A stretch of DNA of 41,120 bases, from NCBI GenBank assembly GCA_945898095.1, contig CAMDHE010000029.1:1-41120 (forward strand), given 5' to 3'. The stretch is from Roseateles toxinivorans. GTDB lineage: Bacteria > Pseudomonadota > Gammaproteobacteria > Burkholderiales > Burkholderiaceae_C. A program made the translations under genes and the position numbers. The notes under the pieces were generated by a model. It ran no database searches, had not been told where the DNA came from, and was given only the letters and a program-made list of their open reading frames with translations. Shown here one piece after another: positions 32,683-40,675 of the stretch (position 1 is its first letter; the number at the start of each line of letters is the position of its first letter).

Positions 32683-35059
32683 ACCAGCGGTAGTTGAGGG
32701 TCACGCCCATCGTGCGTGGGTCGCTCCAGTAGCCCATCTGGAAGAAGCCCGAAACGTCCATCTGGGCGATCATCGTGTGTTGGTTGGTCACGTTCTTGAC
32801 CCAGAATGCGGCTTCGGCTTCACCCTTGCCGCCGAGCTTGATGCCGGTCATCTGCAACTTCACGTTCAAAGTCTTGGTCGCTGGCAGCAGCGACTCGGCA
32901 GCCGTATTGCCGACGGTTGCATTGGCTGCCGTGGCGCTGATCTGGCCAGGGTAGCCATAGCGGTCCGCCACATACTTGAAGTCAACCATCGCGTTCAGGT
33001 TTGCACCCGAACTCAAGGTCGCCAGGCGGCTGTCGAGGTTCAGGTTGAAGGTGTGCTTGGGCGCACCTGAAACCACCGTGTTGCTCGCCGCATCGATTGG
33101 AGCGCCAGTTGGGCTGGTGGTCAGATATTGACCAAACTTCGCATCGGTATAGCCGTAGGTGAGGGTGCCTCGCAGGTCACGTGTGATCCTCGCCGCTGCA
33201 TCGATTTCCAGGCCCTGGGTACGCAATTTCCCGGCGTTGATGATCGTGGCGTTGATCGAGCCAGCCGGCAAATAGCTGACCTGATAGTTGCTCACGTCGG
33301 TACGGAACAGATTCGCGCTGATCTGTCCCTTGCCGTCCCAGATCGACGATTTCACGCCGACTTCAAGAACTTTCGAGGTCTCAGGCATAAACGGAATATT
33401 CGGGCCGCTGACACCGGCAATGACCGGTGCTTCAGCCGGGAAACCGCCACTCTTGAAGCCCTGAGCGTAGCGACCGAAGATATTCGTATCGGCGTTCAGG
33501 CGGAACAGCAGGTTGAAACTCGGTGTGAACTTCGAGAAGGTGGCCGAAGCGTCCGTGTTGACTGTCAAAGGATTGGTGCCTTGAACGAAGTTCGCATCGG
33601 TCTTGTAGCGCCAGGATGTTCCACCCTTGATTTCCTGGGTATAACGGCCGCCCAATGTTGCAGTCCACGACTTGTCGATGTCCCAGTCGACCTGGCCATA
33701 AGCGGCTTTGGAGTCGCTGCTGACACGGAAGTTTGCAGCCTGATAACCGATCATCTGGGGCGCGAAGGTCAGCATCGTGCCCGATTGATTCTGCAAGGTT
33801 GTGCCTTCGTCGCTATAGAAATACAAGCCTGCGACATAGCGCAGCGGGCCTGAATTGCCGATCAGCTGGAATTCATTGGAGAAGGCCGAATAGTCGGTAT
33901 CGCGCCGGCCCTGGAAGATCAGATCGGGTGTTCCGTCATAGTCACCCGCATCCGCATAAATCATCTTGCGCAAAGAGCCGGTGTACTTCAGAGTGTTGTC
34001 GGGGTTGATCTTGTACTCGACCTTGACCGAATTGCCGGTGGTGTCAGCGCGCTGGTAGCCAGCGATGCTGCCGCCAGCCACTGACGTTGGATAGCCGTTG
34101 ATGACATATTGCTTCATGCCGACACCGATGCCGGTTGAAGGCAGGTAGCAGACCGTACCGACCTTGTACAAGCAGGTCGGATTCTGGAATGCGTACGTGG
34201 TGCCGCCAATCAGGGTGTTGAGTGGGTAGAGCGATCCATAGCCTGTGGACGAAATCAGTGAACCCGCCGGCATCGTCTCATTGATCCGGCTGATGTCAGC
34301 CGCGAAATCGATCGTCAAATCCTTGCTCGCTTCGAGGCGCGCTGCGATACGAGCGGCCTTGCGGTTCTTGTCACCCCAGGCCTTGCCGTTCGGGTTGGTG
34401 ATGAAGCCGTCCTGGGTTTCGTTGCGTGCTGCGATCGACAGGCTGAGGTTGCCCATCTTGGCCAAGTCGACGCTGATGCGCTCGAGCTTGCGGTTGAAGT
34501 TGCCGAGTTCGACGCCGACATTGCCGCCAAAGATACCGGAAGGCTTGCGGGTGACGAAGTTGATCGCGCCGGCTTCGGTGTTCTTGCCGAACAAGGTGCC
34601 TTGCGGGCCGCGCAGCGCTTCAAGTTGCTCGATGTCGACCAGGTCAAACAGCGCGCCCATGTTCTTGCCGACGAAGACGCCGTCGACATACAGGCCGACT
34701 GAAGGATCAGCCCAGATCGAAGGCTGACCTGAGGAAATACCCCGCATGCCGACTGCGGCGATCAAGCCTGAAACCGGCGTGTTGCTCATATTCAAATTAG
34801 GAATCACGCCGCTGAGGCCTTTCGGTCCCTCGATGCCGCGGGCTTCGAGTTGTTCGCCTGAGATGGCGGTAACCGCCAAAGGCACGTCAAGGATTTTCTC
34901 CTTGCGCTTCTGGGCCGTGATGACGACGGTCTCGAGCTTGTCGGTGGTCTGACTCGCATTATTTTCGCCGGCGGCAACTGCGACCGAGCCGTAGATCAAG
35001 CCGATCGCCAATGGAAGCAGCTTCACAGCCAGCTTTGACTCACAATGTGGGAACTTCAT
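32681..35059 (-). CDS. TonB-dependent outer-membrane receptor
   Basis: The 792-residue protein has a signal peptide (to about residue 30, VAVAA-G), a TonB-box-like ETVVITA (43-49) followed by QKRKEKILDVPLAVTAIS, a plug domain (about 55-170; VGMRGISSGQPSIWADPSVG and LRGPQGTLFGKNTEAGAINF) and a beta-barrel ending in a terminal aromatic residue (NYRW). This group is typical of receptors for hydrophobic carbon sources in proteobacterial degraders rather than siderophores, but that is a family-level impression. ATG at 35059 has AAGGAGA upstream; the frame is open further, through the promoter. Palindrome copy 5 lies about 90-107 bases before the start, linking the receptor to the catabolic units. 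It ends at a strong terminator. Confidence 0.92.
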   Translation of the reverse strand: MKFPHCESKLAVKLLPLAIGLIYGSVAVAAGENNASQTTDKLETVVITAQKRKEKILDVPLAVTAISGEQLEARGIEGPKGLSGVIPNLNMSNTPVSGLIAAVGMRGISSGQPSIWADPSVGLYVDGVFVGKNMGALFDLVDIEQLEALRGPQGTLFGKNTEAGAINFVTRKPSGIFGGNVGVELGNFNRKLERISVDLAKMGNLSLSIAARNETQDGFITNPNGKAWGDKNRKAARIAARLEASKDLTIDFAADISRINETMPAGSLISSTGYGSLYPLNTLIGGTTYAFQNPTCLYKVGTVCYLPSTGIGVGMKQYVINGYPTSVAGGSIAGYQRADTTGNSVKVEYKINPDNTLKYTGSLRKMIYADAGDYDGTPDLIFQGRRDTDYSAFSNEFQLIGNSGPLRYVAGLYFYSDEGTTLQNQSGTMLTFAPQMIGYQAANFRVSSDSKAAYGQVDWDIDKSWTATLGGRYTQEIKGGTSWRYKTDANFVQGTNPLTVNTDASATFSKFTPSFNLLFRLNADTNIFGRYAQGFKSGGFPAEAPVIAGVSGPNIPFMPETSKVLEVGVKSSIWDGKGQISANLFRTDVSNYQVSYLPAGSINATIINAGKLRTQGLEIDAAARITRDLRGTLTYGYTDAKFGQYLTTSPTGAPIDAASNTVVSGAPKHTFNLNLDSRLATLSSGANLNAMVDFKYVADRYGYPGQISATAANATVGNTAAESLLPATKTLNVKLQMTGIKLGGKGEAEAAFWVKNVTNQHTMIAQMDVSGFFQMGYWSDPRTMGVTLNYRW

Positions 35060-35149
35060 TCCGTTGTCTCCTTGTTTGATATGAAAATGATCCAAGTCAT
35101 GCTTGTCTCGATAAGGCCTGTGCATTTTCGGACTGTGGCTTTTCCCAAC

Positions 35150-35166
35150 ATCGTCTAAAAGGACTA
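35150..35166 (-). promoter_or_regulatory. Palindromic operator copy 5 (TonB receptor side)
   Basis: On the plus strand the site is ATCGTCTAAAAGGACTA, with one good half-site and one weaker. On the minus strand GAAAAT begins 29.5 bases after its centre (35129-35124), giving a predicted start near 35117 and a leader of about 58 bases to the receptor ATG. Confidence 0.5.
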
Positions 35167-35235
35167 AGTGCAAATCGGCAACGCCGGTGGACCGCAATCC
35201 GTACCTTCTTGTTTCACTTTCAGGCTCGCCCGCCA

Positions 35236-35252
35236 TAGTCCCATCAGACGAT
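35236..35252 (+). promoter_or_regulatory. Palindromic operator copy 6 (thiolase-like operon side)
   Basis: On the plus strand the site is TAGTCCCATCAGACGAT; its reverse complement ATCGTCTGATGGGACTA matches the consensus. GAAAAT begins exactly 30.5 bases after its centre (35274-35279), giving a predicted start near 35286 and a leader of about 45 bases. Copies 5 and 6 lie 85 bases apart in the divergent region. Confidence 0.55.
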
Positions 35253-35330
35253 GGGCACCCTCGCGATGCAGCAGAAAATCGCGACCAATTCGGGCCTGCA
35301 GGCCCCAGGCAAAGCAAGGAAGGTTGATTC

Positions 35331-36551
35331 ATGGGATTGCAAGGCAAGGCGGCCCTGGTTGGGGCGGCTCAGTACAAACCAGAAAAATACGCCAGCGCGC
35401 CGCGCATGTTTCATCTCGACCAGGTCGCTGAACTCGCCGGCATGGCGCTGGCTGATGCTGGTTTGGGTCTGCAGCAGATCGATGGCCTGGTCGTGCATGG
35501 GCCGCAGTTCCACGAAGCCGGCATGTTTGTGCCGGCGATGGTCGGTGAGCATCTGGGCATCAAGCTTGATTTCGCCGAAGTGGTCGACCTGGGAGGCGCC
35601 AGTTCGGTCGGCGCAGTCTGGCGCGCCGCGGCAGCGATCGAGTTGGGTTTGTGCGAAACCGTGCTTTGCGTGCTGCCAGGGCGCTTGGCTCCAGCAGCGC
35701 CGCATGACGATCATGCTGCGGCGGTAATGAAGGCTTCGCGCTATGGCGGGCACAGCATCAGATTCGGCGCACCCGAGACTGAATTCGACCTGCCTTACGG
35801 CCATATGGCGCAGAACACCGGCTACGCGATGATCGCCCAGCGCTATGCCGCCATGCATGGCTATGACGCCGCGGCCTTGGCCAGGATTGCGGTCGATCAG
35901 CGCTTCAATGCCAGCCTGAACGAGCAGGCGATGTTTTTTGGTCAACCGATCACGGTGGCCGATGTGCTGGCTTCGCGCATGGTGGCCGAGCCGCTGCGCA
36001 TGCTCGAGATCGTGATGCCGGTGGCTGGCGGCGCTGCGGTGATCGTCACCCGCGACGACATCGCCAAAGGCTGCAAGCACCGCGCTGTCAAGGTGATTGG
36101 TTGCGGCGAGCATGTGCAGACCAAATCACCAACCTATGCCGCCGACATGCTGGCCACGCCGATAGGGCCGGCCTCGCGCCGCGCTTTCGCCATGGCCGGG
36201 CTCAGGCCCGAGGACATGGACATGGCGCAGATCTATGACTGCTACACCATCACCGTCCTGTTGACGCTGGAGGATGCAGGCTTTTGTGCCAAGGGCCAGG
36301 GCATGCAATTCCTGCGTGATCATGACTTCACTTTCAAGGGTGACTTTCCGATGAATACCCATGGCGGGCAACTGAGCTTCGGGCAGACCGGCACAGCCGG
36401 TGGCATGACCCAGGTGATCGAGGCGATGCAGCAGATCCAGGGCCGATCCGGCCAGCGCCAGTTGCAGCGCCATGACCTGGCTTATGTATCGGGCACCGGC
36501 GGCGTGATGAGTGAGCAGGGCGCCTTGATCCTGCAAGGGGCTACCCGATGA
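35331..36551 (+). CDS. Thiolase-fold protein lacking the nucleophilic Cys (Ltp2/SCP-x-like, probable aldolase)
   Basis: The 406-residue protein has the thiolase superfamily fold, but where thiolases carry the Cys nucleophile it reads LGGASSVGAVW (87-97). The C-terminal NTHGGQLSFGQTGTAGG replaces the usual GHPxGxTG loop, and QIYDCYTITVLLTLEDAGF is typical of the lipid-transfer/thiolase-like group. In actinobacterial steroid degradation, Ltp2 of this type is a retro-aldolase that removes propionyl-CoA and needs the DUF35 domain of ChsH2. The following gene, overlapping by four bases, encodes a DUF35-MaoC fusion, so the same partnership is inferred. ATG at 35331 follows AAGGTTG, a weak ribosome site. 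Palindrome copy 6 lies upstream. Confidence 0.82.
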   Translation: MGLQGKAALVGAAQYKPEKYASAPRMFHLDQVAELAGMALADAGLGLQQIDGLVVHGPQFHEAGMFVPAMVGEHLGIKLDFAEVVDLGGASSVGAVWRAAAAIELGLCETVLCVLPGRLAPAAPHDDHAAAVMKASRYGGHSIRFGAPETEFDLPYGHMAQNTGYAMIAQRYAAMHGYDAAALARIAVDQRFNASLNEQAMFFGQPITVADVLASRMVAEPLRMLEIVMPVAGGAAVIVTRDDIAKGCKHRAVKVIGCGEHVQTKSPTYAADMLATPIGPASRRAFAMAGLRPEDMDMAQIYDCYTITVLLTLEDAGFCAKGQGMQFLRDHDFTFKGDFPMNTHGGQLSFGQTGTAGGMTQVIEAMQQIQGRSGQRQLQRHDLAYVSGTGGVMSEQGALILQGATR

Positions 36552-37507
36552 GCCAGCCGACCTGGAACAAACCGCTGCCCCAACCGACAGTTGCTTCGCA
36601 GCCATTCTGGGACGGCCTGAAAGCCCATCAGGTGCGCATCCAGCAATGCGAAGACTGCGCCCATTGGATCTTTTTCCCGCGCTTGCATTGCCCGCAATGC
36701 GCATCGCGCCGGCTGGCCTGGCGCGATGTCGCCGGCACGGGCAAGCTCTACAGCTACACCGTGGCGAGGGTGGCGACATTGGCTGAATTCAGCGATGAAA
36801 TGCCGCAATTGCTGGCAGTCGTGGAACTCGATCAAGGCCCGCATCTGAACACGACCATGGTCGGCGTGGCGCCCGAAAACCTGCAGGTCGGCATGCTTGT
36901 GCGTCCGGTGTTCGACGAACGGCCTGGCAGCATGACTTTGCTGCGCTATACCGCGGTCGATTCACCGCAGGCCGAGGTAATCCCGGCTGCATCTGTCGAA
37001 GCTTCGGCCGAAGTTGTCGTCGATAGCCCGGCGGCAGCCCCGCAGCGGCAGGTTTCCTGCAAGGATCTGGCCGCCATGCGCAGCCTGGTCAGCGATCAAT
37101 GGACCGACTGGTCGAATGATTTTCTCGTCAGCCAGCAATTGATTGACCAGTTCGCCGCCTTGTCGGGTGACGATTACTGGATCCATACCGATCCGCAGCG
37201 CGCGCGGGATGAAACGCCTTTTGGCGGCACGATCGCGCATGGCATGCTGATCCACGCGCTGGTCAGCAGGCTGCGCATGCCGCTGGGTTTTGCCGTGGTG
37301 GACTTCAACAATATGCTCAATTACGGTTCCGACCGCCTGCGCTTTACCGCGCCGGTGCCTTCGGGCAGCCGTATCCATGGGCGTTGCCGGGTCAAGGCGG
37401 TCGAATCGGTCAAGAGTGGCTTGCAAATGACGCTCGAGATCGCCATCCATGTGCTGGGCAATGATCGCCCCTCGCTGCTCAATGAGCAGGTCATTCTCTA
37501 TATGTAA
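36548..37507 (+). CDS. DUF35 (zinc ribbon/OB-fold)-MaoC hydratase fusion protein
   Basis: The 319-residue protein has two domains. Residues about 20-135 form a DUF35 unit: a zinc ribbon with Cys34, Cys37, Cys48 and Cys51 (CEDC ... CPQC) and an OB-fold with GTGKLYSYTVARVAT. After an Ala/Val/Pro-rich linker (about 137-175), residues about 185-319 form a MaoC-like hot-dog hydratase with SGDDYWIHTDPQRA (Asp208 or Asp209 and His213) and FGGTIAHGML. In actinobacterial ChsH2 the order is reversed, MaoC first and DUF35 last. It is expected to hydrate an enoyl-CoA and to dock the Ltp2-like protein of the preceding gene, which it overlaps (ATGA). Whether it works alone or with another MaoC subunit is unknown; no separate ChsH1-like gene is seen. 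Confidence 0.85.
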   Translation: MSQPTWNKPLPQPTVASQPFWDGLKAHQVRIQQCEDCAHWIFFPRLHCPQCASRRLAWRDVAGTGKLYSYTVARVATLAEFSDEMPQLLAVVELDQGPHLNTTMVGVAPENLQVGMLVRPVFDERPGSMTLLRYTAVDSPQAEVIPAASVEASAEVVVDSPAAAPQRQVSCKDLAAMRSLVSDQWTDWSNDFLVSQQLIDQFAALSGDDYWIHTDPQRARDETPFGGTIAHGMLIHALVSRLRMPLGFAVVDFNNMLNYGSDRLRFTAPVPSGSRIHGRCRVKAVESVKSGLQMTLEIAIHVLGNDRPSLLNEQVILYM

Positions 37508-37522
37508 GCAGGACCGTGAACC

Positions 37523-38647
37523 ATGAACGATAAAAGTCTGATCCGTCTGATGGTCATTGCCAGCCTGGCCTCGACCATCGGTGGTTTGCCCTTCAATGCC
37601 TTGCCGGTGATGCTGGGCAGTCTGGCCGACAGCTTTTCGCTCGCGCCCCAGGCCATCGGTCTGCTCGGCTCGATTTGTTTCGCTGGCTATCTGCTCGGTA
37701 CCTTGGGCGCGCCTTTCTGGATCGACCGGGTCAATTGGCGTTTGCTGACCATCATCAGCGCTGCCGGGACAGCGGCCTCCTTTGCCTTCAGCGCCTTCGT
37801 GATCGATTTGCAGGCGCTTTATATCGTCTGGGCCTTGATCGGATTTTTCGCCTCGACGATGACCTGTCTGGGCATGCGCATCCTGGGTGAGTTGCCCAAC
37901 AAAGTTCGCGCTTTTGGCTTTCGCCAAGGCACCGAGCTGACCGTCACCGCGGCCGTGCTGTTCGCCTTGCCGCCCTTGGTGATCGCAGTCTGGCATTACC
38001 GCGGCGCGGCCTTGGCGCTGGCCGCCGTGGTCGCAGTGCTGGGCTTGTCAGCGCTGTGGCTGCCGGCCCGGTCAGCGGCAGTTGCCCCGGTCGAGCTTGT
38101 GCCGAAAGGCCCGATCTCCTTGACATCGGCAGCGACGATGGCGGTTTTCTTCGTCTTCCTGACCGGCAATATCGGCCTGTGGACTTTCATCGAGCGGATC
38201 GGCGCAGCCCAGGCCTTCGCCCCGGCGCAGATGGGGCTGGTGTTCGCCGTGCTCAAGTTGCTGGGCGGTGCGGCGGCTTTTTCAGTCGCGATTGGCGGCG
38301 AGCGGCTGGGTCCAAATAAGCCCTATCTGTTGATGATTGCCGGCGTTTGCCTTGGCCTGGGCTTGCTGCACAGCCAGGCCGGTTTTGCCGCTTTCTCTCT
38401 GGGCACCTGGATCTGGGAATTTGCCTTCACCGCCGGTTGCGTGTTCCAGACCGCGGCGATCGCCCGCAGCGACAGTTCGGGCCGCGCCATCATGCTGGCA
38501 CCGGCCATCTTCGCCTTCAGTTCAATGGTCGGGCCCGGCCTGGCCGGCCAACTGGCCGCGGGTGGCAGCTTTGCCTTTGTGCTGTTGCTGGCCCTGGTTT
38601 GCAGTCTGGTGCCGGTTGCTTACTACCTGCTGCGGCGCAAGTCCTGA
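37523..38647 (+). CDS. MFS transporter
   Basis: The 374-residue protein has about 11-12 hydrophobic segments and begins with MNDKSLIRLMVIASLASTIGG. It is slightly short for the superfamily. GTLGAPFWIDRVNWRLL matches the loop between helices 2 and 3, and a second half begins near residue 195 (ISLTSAATMAVFFVF). It lies 15 bases after the DUF35-MaoC gene and ends the operon. Its substrate is unknown; uptake of the compound degraded here or export of an intermediate is possible. Confidence 0.82.
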   Translation: MNDKSLIRLMVIASLASTIGGLPFNALPVMLGSLADSFSLAPQAIGLLGSICFAGYLLGTLGAPFWIDRVNWRLLTIISAAGTAASFAFSAFVIDLQALYIVWALIGFFASTMTCLGMRILGELPNKVRAFGFRQGTELTVTAAVLFALPPLVIAVWHYRGAALALAAVVAVLGLSALWLPARSAAVAPVELVPKGPISLTSAATMAVFFVFLTGNIGLWTFIERIGAAQAFAPAQMGLVFAVLKLLGGAAAFSVAIGGERLGPNKPYLLMIAGVCLGLGLLHSQAGFAAFSLGTWIWEFAFTAGCVFQTAAIARSDSSGRAIMLAPAIFAFSSMVGPGLAGQLAAGGSFAFVLLLALVCSLVPVAYYLLRRKS

Positions 38648-38650
38648 AGG

Positions 38651-38678
38651 AAAAACGCCGGCCTGTTGCAGACCGGCG
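38651..38678 (-). terminator. Rho-independent terminator for the meta-cleavage operon
   Basis: CGCCGGCCTG-TTG-CAGACCGGCG (38656-38678) forms a 10-bp stem with one mismatch or wobble pair. Read on the minus strand it is followed by TTTTT (38655-38651), ten bases after the aldolase stop. Confidence 0.8.
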
Positions 38679-38688
38679 CTGGGTTTGA

Positions 38689-39726
38689 TCAGACCTTCAG
38701 CAGGCCGCGCTCGCGCGCCATATTGATCGCAGTGTCTTCGATCATGTCTTCCTGACCGCCGATCATCTTGCGCCGACCGAGTTCGAGCAGCAACTCGCGG
38801 GCATTGATGCCGTACTTCTTCTCGGCCCGCTTGGCAAACAGCAGAAAGCTCGAGTAGATGCCAGCGAAACCCAGCACCAGGGCGTCGCGGTCGATGCGGA
38901 CGACTTGATCCATCATCGGGAAGACCAGGTCTTCGGCGACATCGCTGACCTTGAAGAGATCGACACCGGTGATGATGCCCATGCGCTCGCAGACGGCAAC
39001 AAAAACTTCCATCGGCGTGTTGCCGGCGCCCGCACCGAGCCCTGCGGCTGAAGCGTCGATCCGGTTGGCGCCGCATTCCAGTGCCGCCAGCGAGTTGGCG
39101 ATGCCCATGGCCAGGTTGTGGTGGCCGTGGAAGCCGACTTCGGTCTCGGGCTTCAAGGCCGCGCGCACCGCTCCGATGCGTGACTTCACATCGTCGGGCA
39201 GCATATAGCCGGCCGAGTCAGTGACATAAACGCAATGGGCACCATAGCTCTCCATCAGCAGGGCCTGCTTGACCAGACCTTCGGCGCTGTTCATATGCGC
39301 CATCATCAGGAAGCCGACCGTGTCGAGGCCGAGCTTGCGCGACGCGTTGATATGCTGTTCGGAGACATCAGCCTCGGTGCAATGAGTGGCCACGCGGATC
39401 GAGGCAACGCCGTAGTCCTTGGCCATATGCAGGTGATCGACGGTGCCGATGCCAGGCAAGAGCAGGGCCGACACCTTGGCGCGTTTCATCAGCGGCACCA
39501 CCGCACCGAGGTATTCCTCGTCGGTATGCATAGGAAAGCCGTAATTGACCGAACTACCACCAAGGCCATCGCCATGGGTGACTTCGAGCAAGGGCACACC
39601 GGCAGCATCGAGTCCGCAAGCCACCGCCTTCATCTGCTCGAGCGACATCTGATGCCGCTTCGGGTGCATGCCATCGCGCAAGGTCACATCGTGCAGAGTG
39701 ACTTTCATTCCTTTGAGACTGCTCAT
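38689..39726 (-). CDS. dmpG: 4-Hydroxy-2-oxovalerate aldolase
   Basis: The 345-residue enzyme splits 4-hydroxy-2-oxoacids to pyruvate and an aldehyde, which is channelled to the acylating aldehyde dehydrogenase of the preceding gene. It is an HMGL-type TIM barrel with [51 protein letters not shown] and [13 protein letters not shown], which supply the metal-binding Asp and His residues and the RDG base. ATG at 39726 is chosen because GGAG lies seven bases upstream; ATG 39708 and TTG 39747 are alternatives. Homologues are DmpG, BphI, MhpE and, in steroid degraders, TesG; the sequence does not tell which pathway. Confidence 0.93.
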   Translation of the reverse strand: MSSLKGMKVTLHDVTLRDGMHPKRHQMSLEQMKAVACGLDAAGVPLLEVTHGDGLGGSSVNYGFPMHTDEEYLGAVVPLMKRAKVSALLLPGIGTVDHLHMAKDYGVASIRVATHCTEADVSEQHINASRKLGLDTVGFLMMAHMNSAEGLVKQALLMESYGAHCVYVTDSAGYMLPDDVKSRIGAVRAALKPETEVGFHGHHNLAMGIANSLAALECGANRIDASAAGLGAGAGNTPMEVFVAVCERMGIITGVDLFKVSDVAEDLVFPMMDQVVRIDRDALVLGFAGIYSSFLLFAKRAEKKYGINARELLLELGRRKMIGGQEDMIEDTAINMARERGLLKV

Positions 39727-39743
39727 CTTGTTCTCCAACTTGT

Positions 39744-40661
39744 TCAAGCGCTGACAGGTGCCAGCTTGATATTGCCGGCGAGGATTTCTTCGGCAAACAT
39801 CTCGGCGGTACGCGCTGCAGCAGCGGTCATGATGTCGAGGTTGCCGGCATATTTGGGCAGGTAATCGCCCAGGCCCTCGACTTCCAGAAAAATCGAAACC
39901 CGGTTGCCATCAAACACCGGGCCGTTGACCAGGCGATAGCCCGGCACATAGCGCTGCACTTCGGCCAGCATCGCTTGCACCGAGGCATTGATCTCATCGA
40001 CCTTGGGCGCATCGACGGTCAGGCAATGGACGGTGTCGCGCATCATCAACGGCGGCTCGGCCGGGTTGACCACGATGATCGCCTTGCCCTTTTTTGCGCC
40101 GCCAACTTTCTCGATGCCATTGGCGGTCGTGCGGGTGAATTCATCGATGTTCTTGCGCGTTCCGGGGCCAACCGAACGGCTCGATGCCATGGCGACGATT
40201 TCGCCATAGGCCACTTCCTGCACGCGGCTGATCGCAGCGATCATCGGAATCGTCGCCTGCCCGCCACAGGTGACCATATTGACGTTCATCGTCTGTGCAG
40301 CCAGCATTGATTTCAGGTTCACCGGTGGCACGCAGAACGGGCCGATCGCGGCTGGCGTCAGGTCGATCATCAGCACACCTAACTCGTTCAGCTTGCGGCT
40401 GTTCTCGGCATGCACATAGGCGCTGGTCGCGTCGAAAGCGATCTGCACCTGATCGGCCAGCACATGGGGCAGCAGGCCGTCAACACCCTCGGCCGTGGTC
40501 TTGATGCCCATCTCACGGGCGCGTTTCAAGCCGTCTGATTCGGGGTCGATGCCGACCATCCAGACCGGTTCCAGAAACTCGCTGCGCTGCAATTTCATCA
40601 ACAAATCGGTGCCGATATTGCCGGGGCCGATCAAGGCGCATTTGATTTTTTTCGCTGTCAT
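39744..40661 (-). CDS. dmpF: Acylating acetaldehyde dehydrogenase
   Basis: The 305-residue enzyme oxidises acetaldehyde or propanal with CoA and NAD+. It begins with [20 protein letters not shown] (NAD-binding Rossmann loop), has [19 protein letters not shown] with the nucleophilic Cys, and the C-terminal dimer region [31 protein letters not shown]. It works in a complex with the aldolase. ATG at 40661 has AGGTGG upstream and is 14 bases after the hydratase stop. Homologues are DmpF, BphJ, MhpF and TesF. Confidence 0.93.
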   Translation of the reverse strand: MTAKKIKCALIGPGNIGTDLLMKLQRSEFLEPVWMVGIDPESDGLKRAREMGIKTTAEGVDGLLPHVLADQVQIAFDATSAYVHAENSRKLNELGVLMIDLTPAAIGPFCVPPVNLKSMLAAQTMNVNMVTCGGQATIPMIAAISRVQEVAYGEIVAMASSRSVGPGTRKNIDEFTRTTANGIEKVGGAKKGKAIIVVNPAEPPLMMRDTVHCLTVDAPKVDEINASVQAMLAEVQRYVPGYRLVNGPVFDGNRVSIFLEVEGLGDYLPKYAGNLDIMTAAAARTAEMFAEEILAGNIKLAPVSA

Positions 40662-40675
40662 CGCCAGTCCACCTG

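Noticed and set aside
40288-40304. ATCGTCTGTGCAGCCAG inside the aldehyde dehydrogenase gene
   Set aside because: One half-site only and within coding sequence; chance is enough.
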